DNA of 64,000 nt from Myxocyprinus asiaticus (lineage: Eukaryota; Chordata; Actinopteri; Cypriniformes; Catostomidae), in contig NC_059368.1 of assembly GCF_019703515.2 (NCBI RefSeq), positions 35,118,735-35,182,734 on the forward strand, given 5' to 3'. The notes beneath the pieces are model-generated. The model was not told the origin of the DNA, made no database searches, and was given only the letters and a program-made list of their open reading frames with translations. Shown in pieces: positions 1 through 11,203 of this stretch; the first letter of the stretch is position 1, and each line of letters starts with the position of its first letter. The position numbers and the translations under genes are program-made.

Positions 1-1216
1 CTCTGACCCCCATCATCAGCAAATGCTTTGAGAGACTAATCAGAGATTACATCTGCTCTGTTCTGCCTCTCTCTCTAGACCCATTGCAGTTTGCTTACCG
101 CAACAACTGCTCCACTGATGATGCCATTGCATCTACAATACACACTGCTCTCACCCACCTGGAAAAAAAGAACACTTATGTGAGAATGTTGTTTGTAGAC
201 TACAGCTCAGCATTCAACACCATAGTGCCCTCCAAGCTTGATGAGAAACTCTGAGCTCTGGGCTTAAACAGCTCGCTGTGTAGCTGGATCCTGGACTTCC
301 TGTCAAGCACACGCCAGGTGGTTAAAATAGGCAACAACATCTCCTCATCACTGACCCTCAACACTGGAGCCCCACAGGGCTGTGTTCTCAGCCCACTACT
401 GTATTCCTTGTACACACATGACTGTGTGGCAACACATAGCTCCAATGCCATCATTAAGTTTGCTGATGACACGATGGTGGTAGGTCTGATCACTGACAAT
501 GATGAAACAGCCTACAGAGAGGAGGTGCACACTCTGACACACTGGTGTCAGGAGCACAACCTCTCCCTCAGTGTCAGTAAGACAAAGGAGCTTGTGGTGG
601 ACTTCAGAAGAAAAGACAGAGAACACAGTCCCATCACCATCAATGGAGCACCAGTGGAGAGAGTCAGCAGCTTCAAGTTCCTGGGTGTCCACATCACTGA
701 GGAACTCACATGGTCCATCCACACTGAAGTCGTTGTGAAGAAGGCTCATCAGCGCCTCTTCTTCCTGAGATGGCTGAGGAAGTTTGGAATGAACCGCCAC
801 ATCCTCACACGGTTCTACACCTGCACTGTAGAGAGCATCCTGACTGGCTGCATCTCCACCTGGTACGGCAATAGCACAGCCCACAACCGCAAAGCACTGC
901 AAAGTGTGGTGCGGACTGCCAGCTACATCATCGGAGGTGAGCTTCCCTCCCTCCAGGACATATATAACAGGCGGTGTGTGAAAAAAGCTCAGAGGATCAT
1001 CAGAGACTCCAGCCACCCGAGCCATGGGCTGTTCTCACTGCTACCATCAGGTAGGCAGTATTGCAGCATGAGGACCCGCACCGGCCGACTTCATGATAGC
1101 TTCTTCCCCCAAGCAATCAGACTTTTGAACTCTTGATCTTCCATGATCAAAATACATCAGCACTGCACTTTATTACTCTTACTCTTATATCTCACACCGG
1201 ACTGTCATAAATTATT
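1..1216 (+). mobile_element. LINE family A, copy 1 (L2/CR1-like), cut by window edge
   Basis: Same non-LTR family as the copies at 19973-23487 and 27504-30887; the three align over the reverse-transcriptase half and the start of the 3' UTR. The copy enters from the left edge, so its 5' part is outside view. Homology to the other copies stops at about 1216, just after the shared cataaattat, so the 3' tail with the TTTGA repeats is missing. The Jockey-superfamily (L2/CR1/Rex1-like) placement comes from the RT motifs and is family-level only. Confidence 0.85.
3..1136 (+). pseudogene. LINE family A reverse transcriptase fragment
   Basis: C-terminal part of the single LINE polyprotein that copies element RNA into DNA at a nicked target. 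The frame opens at the window edge with the SKCFERLI block, continues through [17 protein letters not shown] and the catalytic FADD (459-470), and ends with a conserved C-terminal region finishing in RLLNS at 1136. One in-frame TGA (252-254) replaces the CGG arginine codon of the 19973 copy, so the frame is not continuous; from 318 on it is open for 272 codons. The TGA makes this copy non-functional as seen. A 209-codon antisense frame over 396-1025 recurs in the other copies and is taken as a shadow. Confidence 0.85.
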
Positions 1217-1640
1217 TTTGCCTGCCATTATTTCTGTGAGTGACTCACACAATCATCAAAGTTTGCAAATAAACTGGAATGCTCTGGCACACTTGTATCA
1301 CCCACTGTAATTCAACCACTTTTCATCCAGTGTTGGATGAAAAGCATGACTTAATTTTTGTGTAAGAAGTGCGAGTGCCGAATGCACATGTAATTAAAAT
1401 GAAGCTGCTTCCGCTTTCAGATGTGTGCTGTAATACCATAATAATATCATAGATCATCATCAAATACATCAACAGATGCCACATAACTTACATTGTTTAA
1501 AGTCACAGTAAAAATATGAGAGGAGAGTATTTTGGTGTTATTGAAAGTGCGGGGGACACATCCCTCATGTCCCCCGCGTATTCTACGCGCGTGCTCCAAA
1601 CCACTTTGATTTCCTTTCTTTTGGAACACAAGAGGATATA
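1217..1640. other. No gene recognised
   Basis: Follows the truncated LINE copy. A short imperfect hairpin lies at 1322-1344. No open frame or family match could be supported. Confidence 0.5.
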
Positions 1641-1642
1641 TA

Positions 1643-2789
1643 CACTGATGAGCCAAAACATTATTACCACTAACAGGTGAAGCAAATAATGTTGATCATC
1701 TCCCAACAAGGCATATGTTAAGGTCTGGGTAGATTAGATGGTAAGTGAACAATCAGTTCTACATACACATGCAGGAGAAATGGGCAGGTGTAAAGACCTG
1801 AGCGACTTTGACAAGGACCAAATAGTTATGGCCAGATGACTGGGTCAGAGCAAGTCTTGTGGGGTGCTCCCAGTCAGCAGTGGTGAGTACCTACTGACAG
1901 TTGTCCGAGGAGGGACAAACCACAAACTGGCAACAGGGTGTTGGCTGCCCAAGGCTCATCGATGTGTGAGGGCAACGAAGGCTATCCTGTCTGGTCCGAA
2001 CCGACAGAAGGTCTACTGTGACACAAGTCACAGAAAATGTTAATGATGTTACGGGAGGAATGTGTCACAGAAAAACCTGCCGCATATGGGGCTGTGTAGT
2101 CACAGACCGGTAAGAGTGCCCATGATGACACCTGTCCACCGTCGAAAGCGCCTACAATGGGCACGCTAGTGTCAGAACTGGACCTTGGAGCAGTGGAAGA
2201 AGGTCACCTGGTTCGATGAATCCTCTTTTCTTTTATATCACATTGACGGCCGTGTACGTGTGCGTCTTACCTGGGGAAGTGATGGCACCAGGAAGCACTG
2301 TGGGAAGATGACCAGCCGGTGGAGGGAGTATAATGCTCTGGGCAATGTTCTGCTGGGAAACCCTGGGTCTGGCCATTTATGTGGATGTCAATTTGGCACG
2401 TGCCACCTACATCGTTGCAGACCAGGGTATTCCCTGATGGCAGTGGCCTCTTTCGGTAGGATAATGCGCCCTGTCACACTGCACACATTGTTGGGGAATG
2501 TTTTAAGGAATATGATGAAGTGTTCAAGGTGTTGCCCTGGCCTCCAAATTCCCCAGATCTCAATCCGATTGAGCATCTGTTGGAAGTGCTGGACCAACAA
2601 GTCCGATCCACAGCGGCTCCACCTCGCAACTTACAGAACTTGAAGGATCTGCTGCTAATGTCTTGGTGCCAGATACCACAAGACAGGGGTCTTGTAGAGT
2701 CCATGCCTCGGCGGGTTGGTGCTGTTTTGGCGGTACGTAGAGGACCAACAGCATATTAGGCAGGTGGTCATAATGTTTTGGCTCATCAG

Positions 2790-2790
<1 letters not shown>
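1643..2790 (+). mobile_element. Tc1/mariner transposon, DD36E-type, decayed
   Basis: Terminal inverted repeats ACTGATGAGCCAAAACATTA are visible at the left end (from 1644) and, reversed, at the right end (2770-2790). TA dinucleotides flank both ends, as expected for this superfamily. Length is about 1.15 kb with one transposase pseudogene in the plus direction. The right end runs directly into a TA repeat, so the exact right boundary is uncertain by a base or two. Confidence 0.85.
1780..2759 (+). pseudogene. Tc1-like transposase, DD36E spacing
   Basis: Cut-and-paste transposase remnant. The start ATG at 1780 opens MGRCKDLSDFDKDQIV, the usual N-terminal start of this type; an early stop follows (MAR then TGA). 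The first catalytic Asp is in WFDESSF (Asp codon 2215-2217). The second is in DNAPCHTAHIV (Asp codon 2460-2462), directly after a TAG at 2457-2459 where a Gln codon is expected. The Glu is in [10 protein letters not shown] (2571-2573). I count 36 residues between the second Asp and the Glu, against 34 in the other Tc1 copies here. The frame changes between the first and second Asp. Clearly inactive. Confidence 0.8.

Positions 2791-2817
<27 letters not shown>
2790..2817. repeat. (TA)n microsatellite
   Basis: Uninterrupted TA dinucleotides lying exactly between two Tc1-type elements. Both families target TA, so the tract may be an expanded target duplication or a favoured landing site. Confidence 0.95.
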
Positions 2818-2821
<4 letters not shown>

Positions 2822-3990
2822 CAGCAAAAAAAGAAACGTCCCTTTTTCAGGACACTGTATTTTAAAGACAATTTTGTACAAATCCAAATAACTTGTAAAA
2901 GGTTTAAACAATGTTTTCCATGCTTGTTCAATGAACCATAAATAACTAATGAACATGCACCTGTGGAACGGTCATTAAGACTCTAACAGCTGACAGACAG
3001 TAGGCAATTAAGATCACAAAAATAAAAACTTAGGACACTAAAGAGACCTTTCTACTGTCTCTGAAAAACACCAAAAGAAAGATGCCCAGGGTCCCTGCTC
3101 ATCTGCGTGAACGTGCCTTAGGCATGCTGCATGGAGGCATAAGGACTGCTGATGTGGCCAGGGCAATAAATTGCAATGTCCGTACTGTGAGATGCCTAAG
3201 ACAGTGCTACAGGGAGATGGGAAGGATAGCTGATCGTCCTAGCAGTGGCAGACCACGTGTAACAACACCTGAACAGGATCAGTACATCCGAATATCACAC
3301 CTGTGGGACAGATACAGGATGGCAACAACAACTTCCCAAGTTACACCAGGAATGCACAATCCCTCCATCAGTGCTCAGACTGTCTGCAATAGGCTGAGAG
3401 AGGCTGGACTGAGGGCTTGTAGGCCTGTTGTAAGGCAGGTCCTTACCAGACATCACCGGCAACAACGTTGCCTGTGGGCACAAACCCACCTTCGCTGGAC
3501 CAGACAGGACTGTCATAAAGTGTTCTTCACTGCTGAGTTGCGGTTTTGTCTCACAGGGGTGCTGGTCGGACTCGCGTTTATCGTCGAAGGAATGAGCGTT
3601 ACACCGAGGCCTGTACTCTGGAGCAGGATCGATTTGGAGGTGGAGGGTCCATCATGGTCTGGGGCAGTGTGTCACAGCATCATCAGACTGAGCTTGTTGT
3701 CATTGCAGGCAATCTCAACACTGTGCGTTACAGGGAAGACATTCTCCTCTCTCATGTGATACCCTTCCTGCAGGCTCATCCAGCATGACAATGCCACCAG
3801 TCATACTGCTCGTTCTGTGTGTGATTTCCTGCAAGACAGGAATGTCAGTGTTCTGCCATGGCCAGCGAAGAGCCCAGATCTCAATTCCATTGAGCACGTC
3901 TGGGACCTGTTGGATCGGAGGGTGAGAGCTAGGGCCATTCTTCCCAGAAATGTCCGGGAACTTGCAAGTGCCTTGGTGGAAGACTGATGA
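2816..3990 (+). mobile_element. Tc1-like transposon, 3' end missing
   Basis: The left terminus AAACTCAGCAAAAAAAGAAA is present and leads to a transposase in the plus direction. No matching inverted copy of this terminus occurs after the transposase, so the element is truncated near 3990 and cannot be mobilised as it stands. Confidence 0.8.
3082..3987 (+). pseudogene. Tc1-like transposase (DD34E family), broken
   Basis: Begins MPRVPAHLRERALGML with helix-turn-helix DNA-binding regions (AINCNVRTVRCLR; SGRPRVTTPEQD). The first catalytic block reads FTAELRFCLT where FSDESRF is usual, so the catalytic Asp is lost. A frameshift near 3545 moves the rest into another frame (GGGSIMVWGSVS at about 3640). 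A further deletion just before DNATSHTARSV (about 3785) brings in a stop. The end is WPAKSPDLNSIEHVWDLL to a TGA at 3985-3987. Counting gives 34 residues between second Asp and Glu. Three independent lesions make this a dead copy. Confidence 0.85.
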
Positions 3991-4354
3991 TGCCAGTCTG
4001 TCGTCTGGTAAAAACATGATTTTGTCTTGTCTTTCAAACTAAGGGACTTGAAGATGAAACAATACAGCAGAGAGACCTGGTCATAATATGAAGCATTATT
4101 AAAATATTCAATACTGTGCAAATTGTTATAGCTGTCAACCATATAGTACTAAAATATAATTTAATGATCACCAGTGCATGGTTAATCTTGTTTTATTCTT
4201 TTGATGCTTTCAACTATTGTCTGGATGACTGGCCATATGTGAATTGATGTAGACCATGAATTCACTACATGGTTTTGATGGTACTCAAACACTCTAAGGC
4301 TACAGTCACGCAAATCAATGTTAAAGATGCACAACATGTGTGTGTATGTGCGCG

Positions 4355-4394
<40 letters not shown>

Positions 4395-5228
4395 TGTATT
4401 TGTGTGTGTATGTATGCCGTGTCCATCTGTCGCCATGTCGATCATCTAATTTGGTGCTGTCATGGACAGCTGCTGGAAGAGCTGATGGCAGAAGACTAAC
4501 ACAGTGACAAAAGGGTGATCCATCATTCATCAGCCACCACATACTTTAAACACACATGCTCACACATGGCACAACCTGCCCCTCTTGTCTGATTGATACC
4601 CAGCAGAGACAGCAGGGTCACAGGGACCAGCCACTAATGCTGTTGCATGTTCACAAACCTATGGGGGTCAAAACCTCGAGATGTAAACGTGTTAAGATGT
4701 GAAATGCAGAGTTCCAAAGACACCCAGAGGCATGACAGTGTCAGACTGGCTTAGCCCACAATAAGAAACATTATAATGCTCTTCAATGGTATATAGAGGT
4801 GTTGCTTTGATTAAGTGGAGGGAACCGCTATGAAAAAGATATTATAACAATGTCAAAATTAAACTTTTTTAAGGGAAAATATTTGCCCACTCTAGGGGCA
4901 TTTTTCATGTTTTTTTTTTTTTTTCTCCCCATACTGTGTCATCTTTTTATGTTAAATCAATATAATCAATTCAAAAATGTTATATAATGAAAATGACATT
5001 CATTAAAAAAAAATGTAAAGTAAATGTTCTAAAAGGCAGAATTCATTAGAGAGGAATTTTACCATGACCTGCATCTTCAATATGTTAAATTATGAACATG
5101 ACATAGGCTGAATAGGACAATTGACAATTAATTGTTTTAAATCTGCAAACAACAGCAGAAGTGTGATTTATCAGCCCAACTTGGAACAAGCACTGGGTCA
5201 AATATTGTTTTAGTATTAGCCATGTTAC
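3991..5228. other. No gene recognised; contains (TG)n
   Basis: Low-GC DNA. A (TG)n tract occupies about 4337-4413; the Thr/His and Val/Cys frames over it are artefacts of the repeat. About 5128-5233 belongs to an old dispersed repeat described separately. Confidence 0.6.
4337..4413. repeat. (TG)n microsatellite with interruptions
   Basis: TG dinucleotide run with CG and TA interruptions. Confidence 0.95.
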
Positions 5229-5760
5229 CAGTGTGTCAGGAATTCAAGCCACACAAGTTGTAGTTAGTGAAACCAAGTGCGAGAGCGTTTACTGAGATTC
5301 ACAGGATTTACAGGGTGAACACAGTGAGATCAATGGTACAGAAGATATCACACAGGAGAGAAGCTTCACAAACTGAAGAGGGATTCACAAGGTTAATATC
5401 CACAGAACTGAAGAAGAGGTATCTGTCGAAGTAACAAGGTAAACACTAAACGGATATCGACGAAGATCTAAGAGCGAATACAGACAAGGTAAATAAACAC
5501 TGCATGAGAGCAGCGCGGTCAAACTAAAGTCTTTTGTGTGAGATTTGACAATGAAGTGGCGTGAAGGCGAGTTATGTATGCGGGCTGTGATGAGCGAGTG
5601 AATTGAGTGCAGGTGCGGTGAATTAGAAATCGTGTGAAGAGGAGTGGAACACTGAGGGAGGTGGAGAGCCCGAGGGAGGCGTGACACAGTGACAGATGAA
5701 TTTGCACCAAAATACTGTACTATACATTTTGATTAGATTGAATTTTGATAAATATCCCCT
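5128..5760. repeat. Old dispersed repeat, copy 1, split by a solo LTR
   Basis: The stretch 5128-5233 continuing at 5687-5760 resembles 11790-11960. Shared blocks include aacaacagcaraagtgtgat and a TTACCA motif. The second copy runs through the position where copy 1 carries the solo LTR and so acts as an empty site. Family unknown. Confidence 0.5.
5234..5686 (-). repeat. Solo LTR of a Ty3/gypsy-like element
   Basis: The 453-bp segment begins TGTCAGG and ends CGTGACA, flanked by perfect 5-bp direct repeats CAGTG (5229-5233 and 5687-5691). Read on the minus strand it opens TGTCACGCCTCCCTCGGGCT and has the pyrimidine-rich layout of the sushi-type LTR at 45051. No internal region is present, the expected result of LTR-LTR recombination. 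The orientation call depends on this resemblance. Confidence 0.75.
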
Positions 5761-5986
5761 TCCTAAAAATTTTCTATTGCCTATGTGGCTTTCTCAGTCA
5801 CACGAGTATTCAATCAAAGGTAGCCAATGATACGGCTTGTTAAACCAATATAATCACACCGTGTTATTTTTAGTACATGATTGGATTAAACTATCCAATC
5901 ACTATCCCCTATCAATAGACATCCAGTAAGTGAACTGAATGAAGATTCAGTTTGAAAGAGCACACTGATGAAATTGCGGCTGGAAA

Positions 5987-7711
5987 AATGTCAAGGAAGC
6001 GTGCATGTACATTTAATGAGGATCTTAAAAAAGAGTTTAAATTTCTAAAAAAGGAGTCACAGACAGAGCCTAGTAAAGTGAGGTGTGTGGAGCTCGCTTT
6101 TCCATCGCACATGGAGGCCACAGCATGTTCATACAAAAATCCATGTGGATGTTGCTAAAAGTAAGTGTGCTACACCAAGTTTTAGCGATTTGTTTTGTGA
6201 AGCAAAGTTCCGAATCTGACAAGGTGCACGCAAGTGAAGGACTTTTTGCTTACCATTCTGTTGCGCACTGCCAATTTTCCGGTTGGCTGACTGCACTGCA
6301 AGATTGATCAAGAAATTGTATGATCCGAAATGTTTTCTTCTGCCCGCACCAAATCTGAAGCTGTCATATGCAACATACTCGTTTTTGTGCAGCTGGACTA
6401 TCAGAAATTACTGTAGCATGGCAACACACGTTTCCTCTCTCTTGGTTCAGCTCTTGAAAGAATATGACACATTTTCAATGGTCTGCGTGCATACTTTCTC
6501 AAGAAAAATGGCCAAAGTTTCTAAGATAAATTTTCAGCGATCCTTGCTCTAAACTTTGGATTGGCTTCACAATCATGCAAACAGACACTTTTAACCATGC
6601 ACTGGAGATAGTAGATCAAGACCACATGTCAGCCACAGAAGTGGCTTTGCATATTCATGACCTGAGAAAAGTCTTGCAGGCCAGGCTGGAGGAATCATTC
6701 ATACCCTCTGACATTAAAAAGCAGTTGGATGCCCTGGTTGAAGCTGGTGACATGCGAGCAGATTATTTATTTTGTGCAGTGAGAAACTTTTATTCAGCAT
6801 CGGTGGATTACCTCCAAAATTGGAGCCGCTCATTGGAGAACACAGAAAAACTTGAGTGGGCCCTACTGAGAGACTTCCCAGAGTGGGAAGACATTCAGAT
6901 CAGCCTCGAACACTTCTACTCCAGAATCCCTGCTCACAGTTTGATTGACAAAACCATGCTCTTTAATGAGTGGGATTTTGCGAAAAACATTGTCACTCGT
7001 CGCATCACTGAGTGGAACATAAATGAAGTTCCTAAATGTAAGTTAGGGAGGAGCGAGCCCATCTAATCTTTCAATTAACAGCCAGAGTATATAAGTAGCT
7101 GTTTACCTCTCTTCAGTCTCAGCTGTTTCCAGCATCCCACCACCTCCCCAACTCCACCTTTACCCTAGGCATCTTGCCCCACATAATCATCTCCTATTAA
7201 TAGTCCCAGGTGGTACTTCAGAGCTCGAGTTGAAGCTGCTTCCTTGAACCCCTCCACTGAGGACAGCAAGCCAGATAAGTTTAACCTTAATAGCTTAAAG
7301 ATTATGTGGGCAAACGAACTTGTGAAACAAGATGGCTGTGTCAGAGAGATGGACAGACATTTTTCATGAGCTGGACAGCATCAACTTCGGAGTCTTAGCC
7401 AAGGTCGTGGAGTTTGTTTTATGCCTGCCTGGGACATCTGCATCTGTGAAGCATGTGTTCTTGTTAATGAACGCAGCATGGACTCAGTGTAACAGTCATG
7501 TAACAGTCATGAAGCCAATGCAGAGCAATGCAGAGCAGTCCAGAAAAAAAAATTAAGATGTACTTTTTGAACGTCTTAATTTTGTACTGGACTGCTCGCA
7601 TTTTACGATAAACTCTTGAAAGACAAGCGCACACTGAGAAAAACTGCTGCCAGCAAAAGGTACAAGGTGTCAACAGTTACAGATGCAGATGCACCCTCTA
7701 CTTCGCATTGA
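5987..7711 (+). pseudogene. hAT-family transposase, heavily decayed
   Basis: Remnant of a hAT transposase. The N-terminal part (5987-6160) has KRACTFNEDLKKEFKFLKK, the start of the BED-like region of this hAT group. A middle part in shifted frames (about 6300-6560) includes HGNTRFLSL-type sequence. The long open stretch 6575-7066 covers the insertion domain with DYLQNWSRSLEN and LEWALLRDFPEWEDIQ. The C-terminal hATC dimerisation region is at 7332-7500 (LAKVVEFVLCLPGTSASVKHVF), with a lysine-rich tail to a TGA at 7709-7711. The pieces sit in different frames and the catalytic triad is not intact, so this is a fossil. Terminal inverted repeats were not found. Domesticated hAT genes share this sequence type, but the frame breaks argue against that. 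Confidence 0.75.
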
Positions 7712-7813
7712 TCTGCGCCTAGGTAAGGATACTTCAATTTAATTTTTGATGGGAGGGGGCTGTCCTGTTTTCCACAAGCAGGAATCTGGTCACCCCATGT
7801 ATATATGTGTATG

Positions 7814-7850
<37 letters not shown>

Positions 7851-9483
7851 AATGTTTACTCCTTCCTTTGAAAAGTTTTTCCTGCTGTCTTTGCTTCAAG
7901 AACAGACCTGTGACTCATTTTTGGCTGGTAACCAGCTGAGAACCACTGCTTTATATGTATAGTATTTATAGCTTGGAAGTGTGAATCTCTTATTATGACC
8001 CCCAAAGCTTGTTATGACTATTAGCATTAACATACTAGTATTATTGTCATTTAAAAAGGGAAGGAAAGCATCCACTTACTACAGATAAGCACAAGTTTAG
8101 GGTACATCAACCACTGAAATTTTAACCTGGTATAACTGACCTTGATGGCTGGGCCATTACAACCATAAACATAGATGGGGACGTGTCGACAAAGAGAATT
8201 AAAGGGGAGGAGACGGACCACTTGTATGAAAATAAATGGGAGAATTTTGTAGTAGTCAATATTGAGGCCATAGGAATGGAAGTATTGCCTTTTAGTTAAA
8301 AGAGCCAATTGTCTTTTTTAAGGGGAATTGCCTGTATGTTTACTATAGAATGTACATGCAGATATGCTGGGCCAGCCTGAAAAAGTTTTTTGCGTGATTT
8401 GATGTAAAGAAGCAAAATTCATGATACAAGTGTTGTCAGATTTTGTTACTGGTGATGTGAAATATACAGTATTATTAATCAAACCATTTTTTAGATGTCA
8501 GTCATTTAAGTACAGTAGCTGTTCTGTATGCTCATTGCCTACATACTGTAGTAAAAAGCTGCCTGAGGGTGTTACCGAGATGGTCGCTGAGTAAACTGAC
8601 TTGACTTAAAGAATTTGAAACCGCATGTGGGTGAACTAACCATTTAACAACTAGGACCCACCACCACCCAAATTAAATAGTAGACAAAAGGATATCTGAG
8701 CCAAAATACTCTCTTGTCTAGCTCAGCTTTGACTGATATATCAATCAAATGATCCAACTGTAGGCTTTAAGCCTGACCACAGGGTTTATCATCGCTGTGT
8801 GCCCTGAAACATTATGATGCTGGCTTTGTCCCCATCTTCAGACTGCACTGGTCATGCGGTGTGACACGTCTCGTCATGTCCAGCTGACGTCGGCCTATGG
8901 AGGTTGCTGTGTGAAGGGACATGCTGTCACGCCATGAAATATTGGCCCTGATGTCTAACTACAGAGATCTGCTGACACCTGAATGTGCCCAAAACTGTTC
9001 TCCGGGAGGGAGATGAGCCTGTCACTGATTGCTGATTGCTATCTATTCAGTCTCTCAATTGTTTGCTTAAAGGCATGGATGTTTTATTCTATTGTGAGGT
9101 CTAGGCATTGCAATTTTACATAGATTTCTGTTCCAGTAGAAAGGCTACATAGTTAATATGGGAATCAAAAAATGCACTGGATTTTGGATTTAAATCCAAT
9201 GGACTGAATAACTGAAAATATTTATTTCAGCCTAATATTGTCTATCAGTGGCTAGCTTAGTTAGACAATAGGTTTTTCAAACTGGGGTTTGAAAAACCTC
9301 CCCCAGGAGGCCACAAGGGGGTTCTAGGGGGTCCACAGAAAATTTAAGAGAAAAAAAAGGTAAAAAGGAAAAGTAAATTTACCAAATTTGACATTATTAC
9401 TGTTTCATATATACTGTTACATACATTATACTGTATAGTTACTCCAGTAGTGGGTAGGAAAAATATATGTCGTCCACTTAATA
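7712..9483. other. No gene recognised
   Basis: Includes a (TA)n-rich tract at about 7800-7846 just after the hAT remnant. The rest has no long open frame and no family I recognise. Confidence 0.5.
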
Positions 9484-9802
9484 CAAACAAGGTTCCATTC
9501 GATAATATTAGTTAATGTATTTGGTATCATGAAAAAACTATTAACAATAGATTTTTTACTGCATTTATTAATCTTTGTTAATGTTAGTTAATAAAAATAC
9601 AATTGTTCAATATTAGTTCATGTTAGTTCATAGTGCATTAACTAATGTTATCTAATACAGCTTTTGATTTTAAAGATAAGTAAATGTTTTAATTAACATT
9701 AACTAAGATTTATAAATACTGTAAAAGTGTTGTTTATTGTTAGTTTATGTTAACTAAAGTTGTTAAGTAATGTTAATAAATGGAGCCTTATTGTAAAGTG
9801 TT
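9484..9802. mobile_element. Palindromic MITE (Angel-like)
   Basis: The ends are inverted: AAGGTTCCATTCGATAAT on the left and a reversed relative (TAATAAATGGAGCCTTATTG) on the right. The interior is full of TTAGTTAATG / CATTAACTAA motifs that fold on themselves. A better conserved part copy is at 62940-63107. The family name is recalled, not verified. Confidence 0.6.
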
Positions 9803-10426
9803 ACAAAATAAATATTTTTCAGATAGTATTTTATCCATTTATTTTGACTTTAGTACAATGACAATATAAAATATAATTATTTAGTTGGATTTTTATATTA
9901 AATTCATATTTATTTAATAAATATTGAATAATTATGTCTTATTATTTAACAACATCACACATATTTTTTATTTAACAATATAATTGTTTTTTTGGAAGGG
10001 AGTCACTTGCAAAGGGATCATCATATTTGGGGGTCCTTGGAATCAAAATGTTTTAAATTTTTGCACACTTTAAATCCAACTAGCACTTTATTTAAATCTC
10101 ACATACTGTGTGCTTGGCTTTTTGACAATATACCCGGCAAACAAAATTTGGTTCCCATATCATTCCAGGAATGTTATTTTTTGGTTATAAAATAAAACCC
10201 CAAAATTACCATTAGCTTATGTTCTGTATAAGTTCTTATTAGCTTGTTTCACAAAAACCTCCCTGCTTTGTTCTGGGAATGTTAATTTATGATTATAATA
10301 AATTAACCCTAAAAGTTTGTTCCTAACATTAATCATTGATTATCAAAACAAAAGCTAAACAGGAAACATACGTTAACATTGGGGGAACTTTCTGTGTTTG
10401 ATGGGTAGTTTTATTTATCTGTTAAT
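9803..10426. other. No gene recognised, AT-rich
   Basis: Very AT-rich DNA between a MITE and the retroelement fragment; no supported feature. Confidence 0.5.
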
Positions 10427-11188
10427 ATGGCCCATTTCTTTAAACAGAGATTTGTATTACATTGGAGCTTTATATCAGTGGTTTTCAGGACCCAGATTTT
10501 ACATTGGACACCAAGTGGTGACCTAACCGACCACGAGCCAGCGCCTGAAGCCTCAGCCATCCCAGAGCCAGCGCCTGAAGCCTCAGCTGTCCCAGAGCCA
10601 CTGCCTGAAGCCTCGGCCATCATGTCTGCCTCGTCATGCTATGCTACCTCTGAGTCCCCAGCTACCCTGACCTTGGCTCCACCTCCCGAGTCTCCTGCGG
10701 CTCCACCTCCTGAGAGTCCAGCATGCCACGCTGCCTTGCCAGTCTCACTATGCCATGCTGTCTCGTCAGGCCCTACTCCAAAGCCCACTTCTGTCTCTTC
10801 AGGCCCTGCTACACAGCCCTTGTCTGTCTTGCCAGACCATGCTCCACAGCCCATGTCCTCCTCATCTGGCCAAGCTCCTTGCCTCCTGCCGGATCCACCC
10901 TGGTCTCCTGGCCTCCCGCTGGATCTGTCAGATCTCCCGCTGTATCCGCCCTGGTCTCCGGGTCCTCCGCCATTTCCGTCCTTGTCTGCCCTCATCTCCA
11001 GGTACTCCACCAGCTCTGCCCTGGTCGCCTGGACCTGCAGTGCCCTCTGGTCCCCATGGTCTCCAACCCCCATCTGGTCCCCTGTGGTCTGCAGTCCCCT
11101 CTGGTTCCTAAAGGCCCCCCAACCCAGCTCCCTACTGAACTCATGTTTTGATGTTTGTGTATTTTTGGGAGTCGGGAACCGCCTGTAG
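10427..11188 (+). CDS. Proline/serine/alanine-rich ORF ahead of an LTR
   Basis: Open for 253 codons; the N-terminal 35 or so residues may lie outside the true gene. From about 10530 the product is low in complexity: three copies of a 30-nt unit encode PEPAPEASA-type repeats, then Pro/Ser-rich sequence follows to a TAG at 11186-11188. A purine tract (11187-11203) and an LTR follow at once, so this is most simply the 3' end of an LTR retroelement's internal region. No protease, RT or integrase motif is visible. Whether it encodes a protein is uncertain; the antisense frame over 10639-11073 is also open because of the same composition. Confidence 0.4.
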   Translation: MAHFFKQRFVLHWSFISVVFRTQILHWTPSGDLTDHEPAPEASAIPEPAPEASAVPEPLPEASAIMSASSCYATSESPATLTLAPPPESPAAPPPESPACHAALPVSLCHAVSSGPTPKPTSVSSGPATQPLSVLPDHAPQPMSSSSGQAPCLLPDPPWSPGLPLDLSDLPLYPPWSPGPPPFPSLSALISRYSTSSALVAWTCSALWSPWSPTPIWSPVVCSPLWFLKAPQPSSLLNSCFDVCVFLGVGNRL

Positions 11189-11203
11189 AGGGGAGGGGGG
11201 ATC
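11187..11203 (+). promoter_or_regulatory. Polypurine tract
   Basis: AGAGGGGAGGGGGGATC directly precedes the LTR start TGTCATT. This is the expected primer position for plus-strand DNA synthesis and fixes the LTR orientation as plus. Confidence 0.7.

Noticed and set aside
396..1025. 209-codon antisense ORF over the LINE RT, also at 22187-22816 and (223 codons) 28209-28880
   Set aside because: It recurs only because the copies are homologous; it mirrors the RT codons, has no domain of its own and lies antisense to a clear RT frame.
4182..4499. ORFs on both strands over the TG repeat, rich in Thr-His or Val-Cys
   Set aside because: Pure dipeptide translation of a microsatellite.
10639..11073. 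Gly-rich antisense ORF of 144 codons
   Set aside because: Complement of the proline-rich stretch; open because of composition only.
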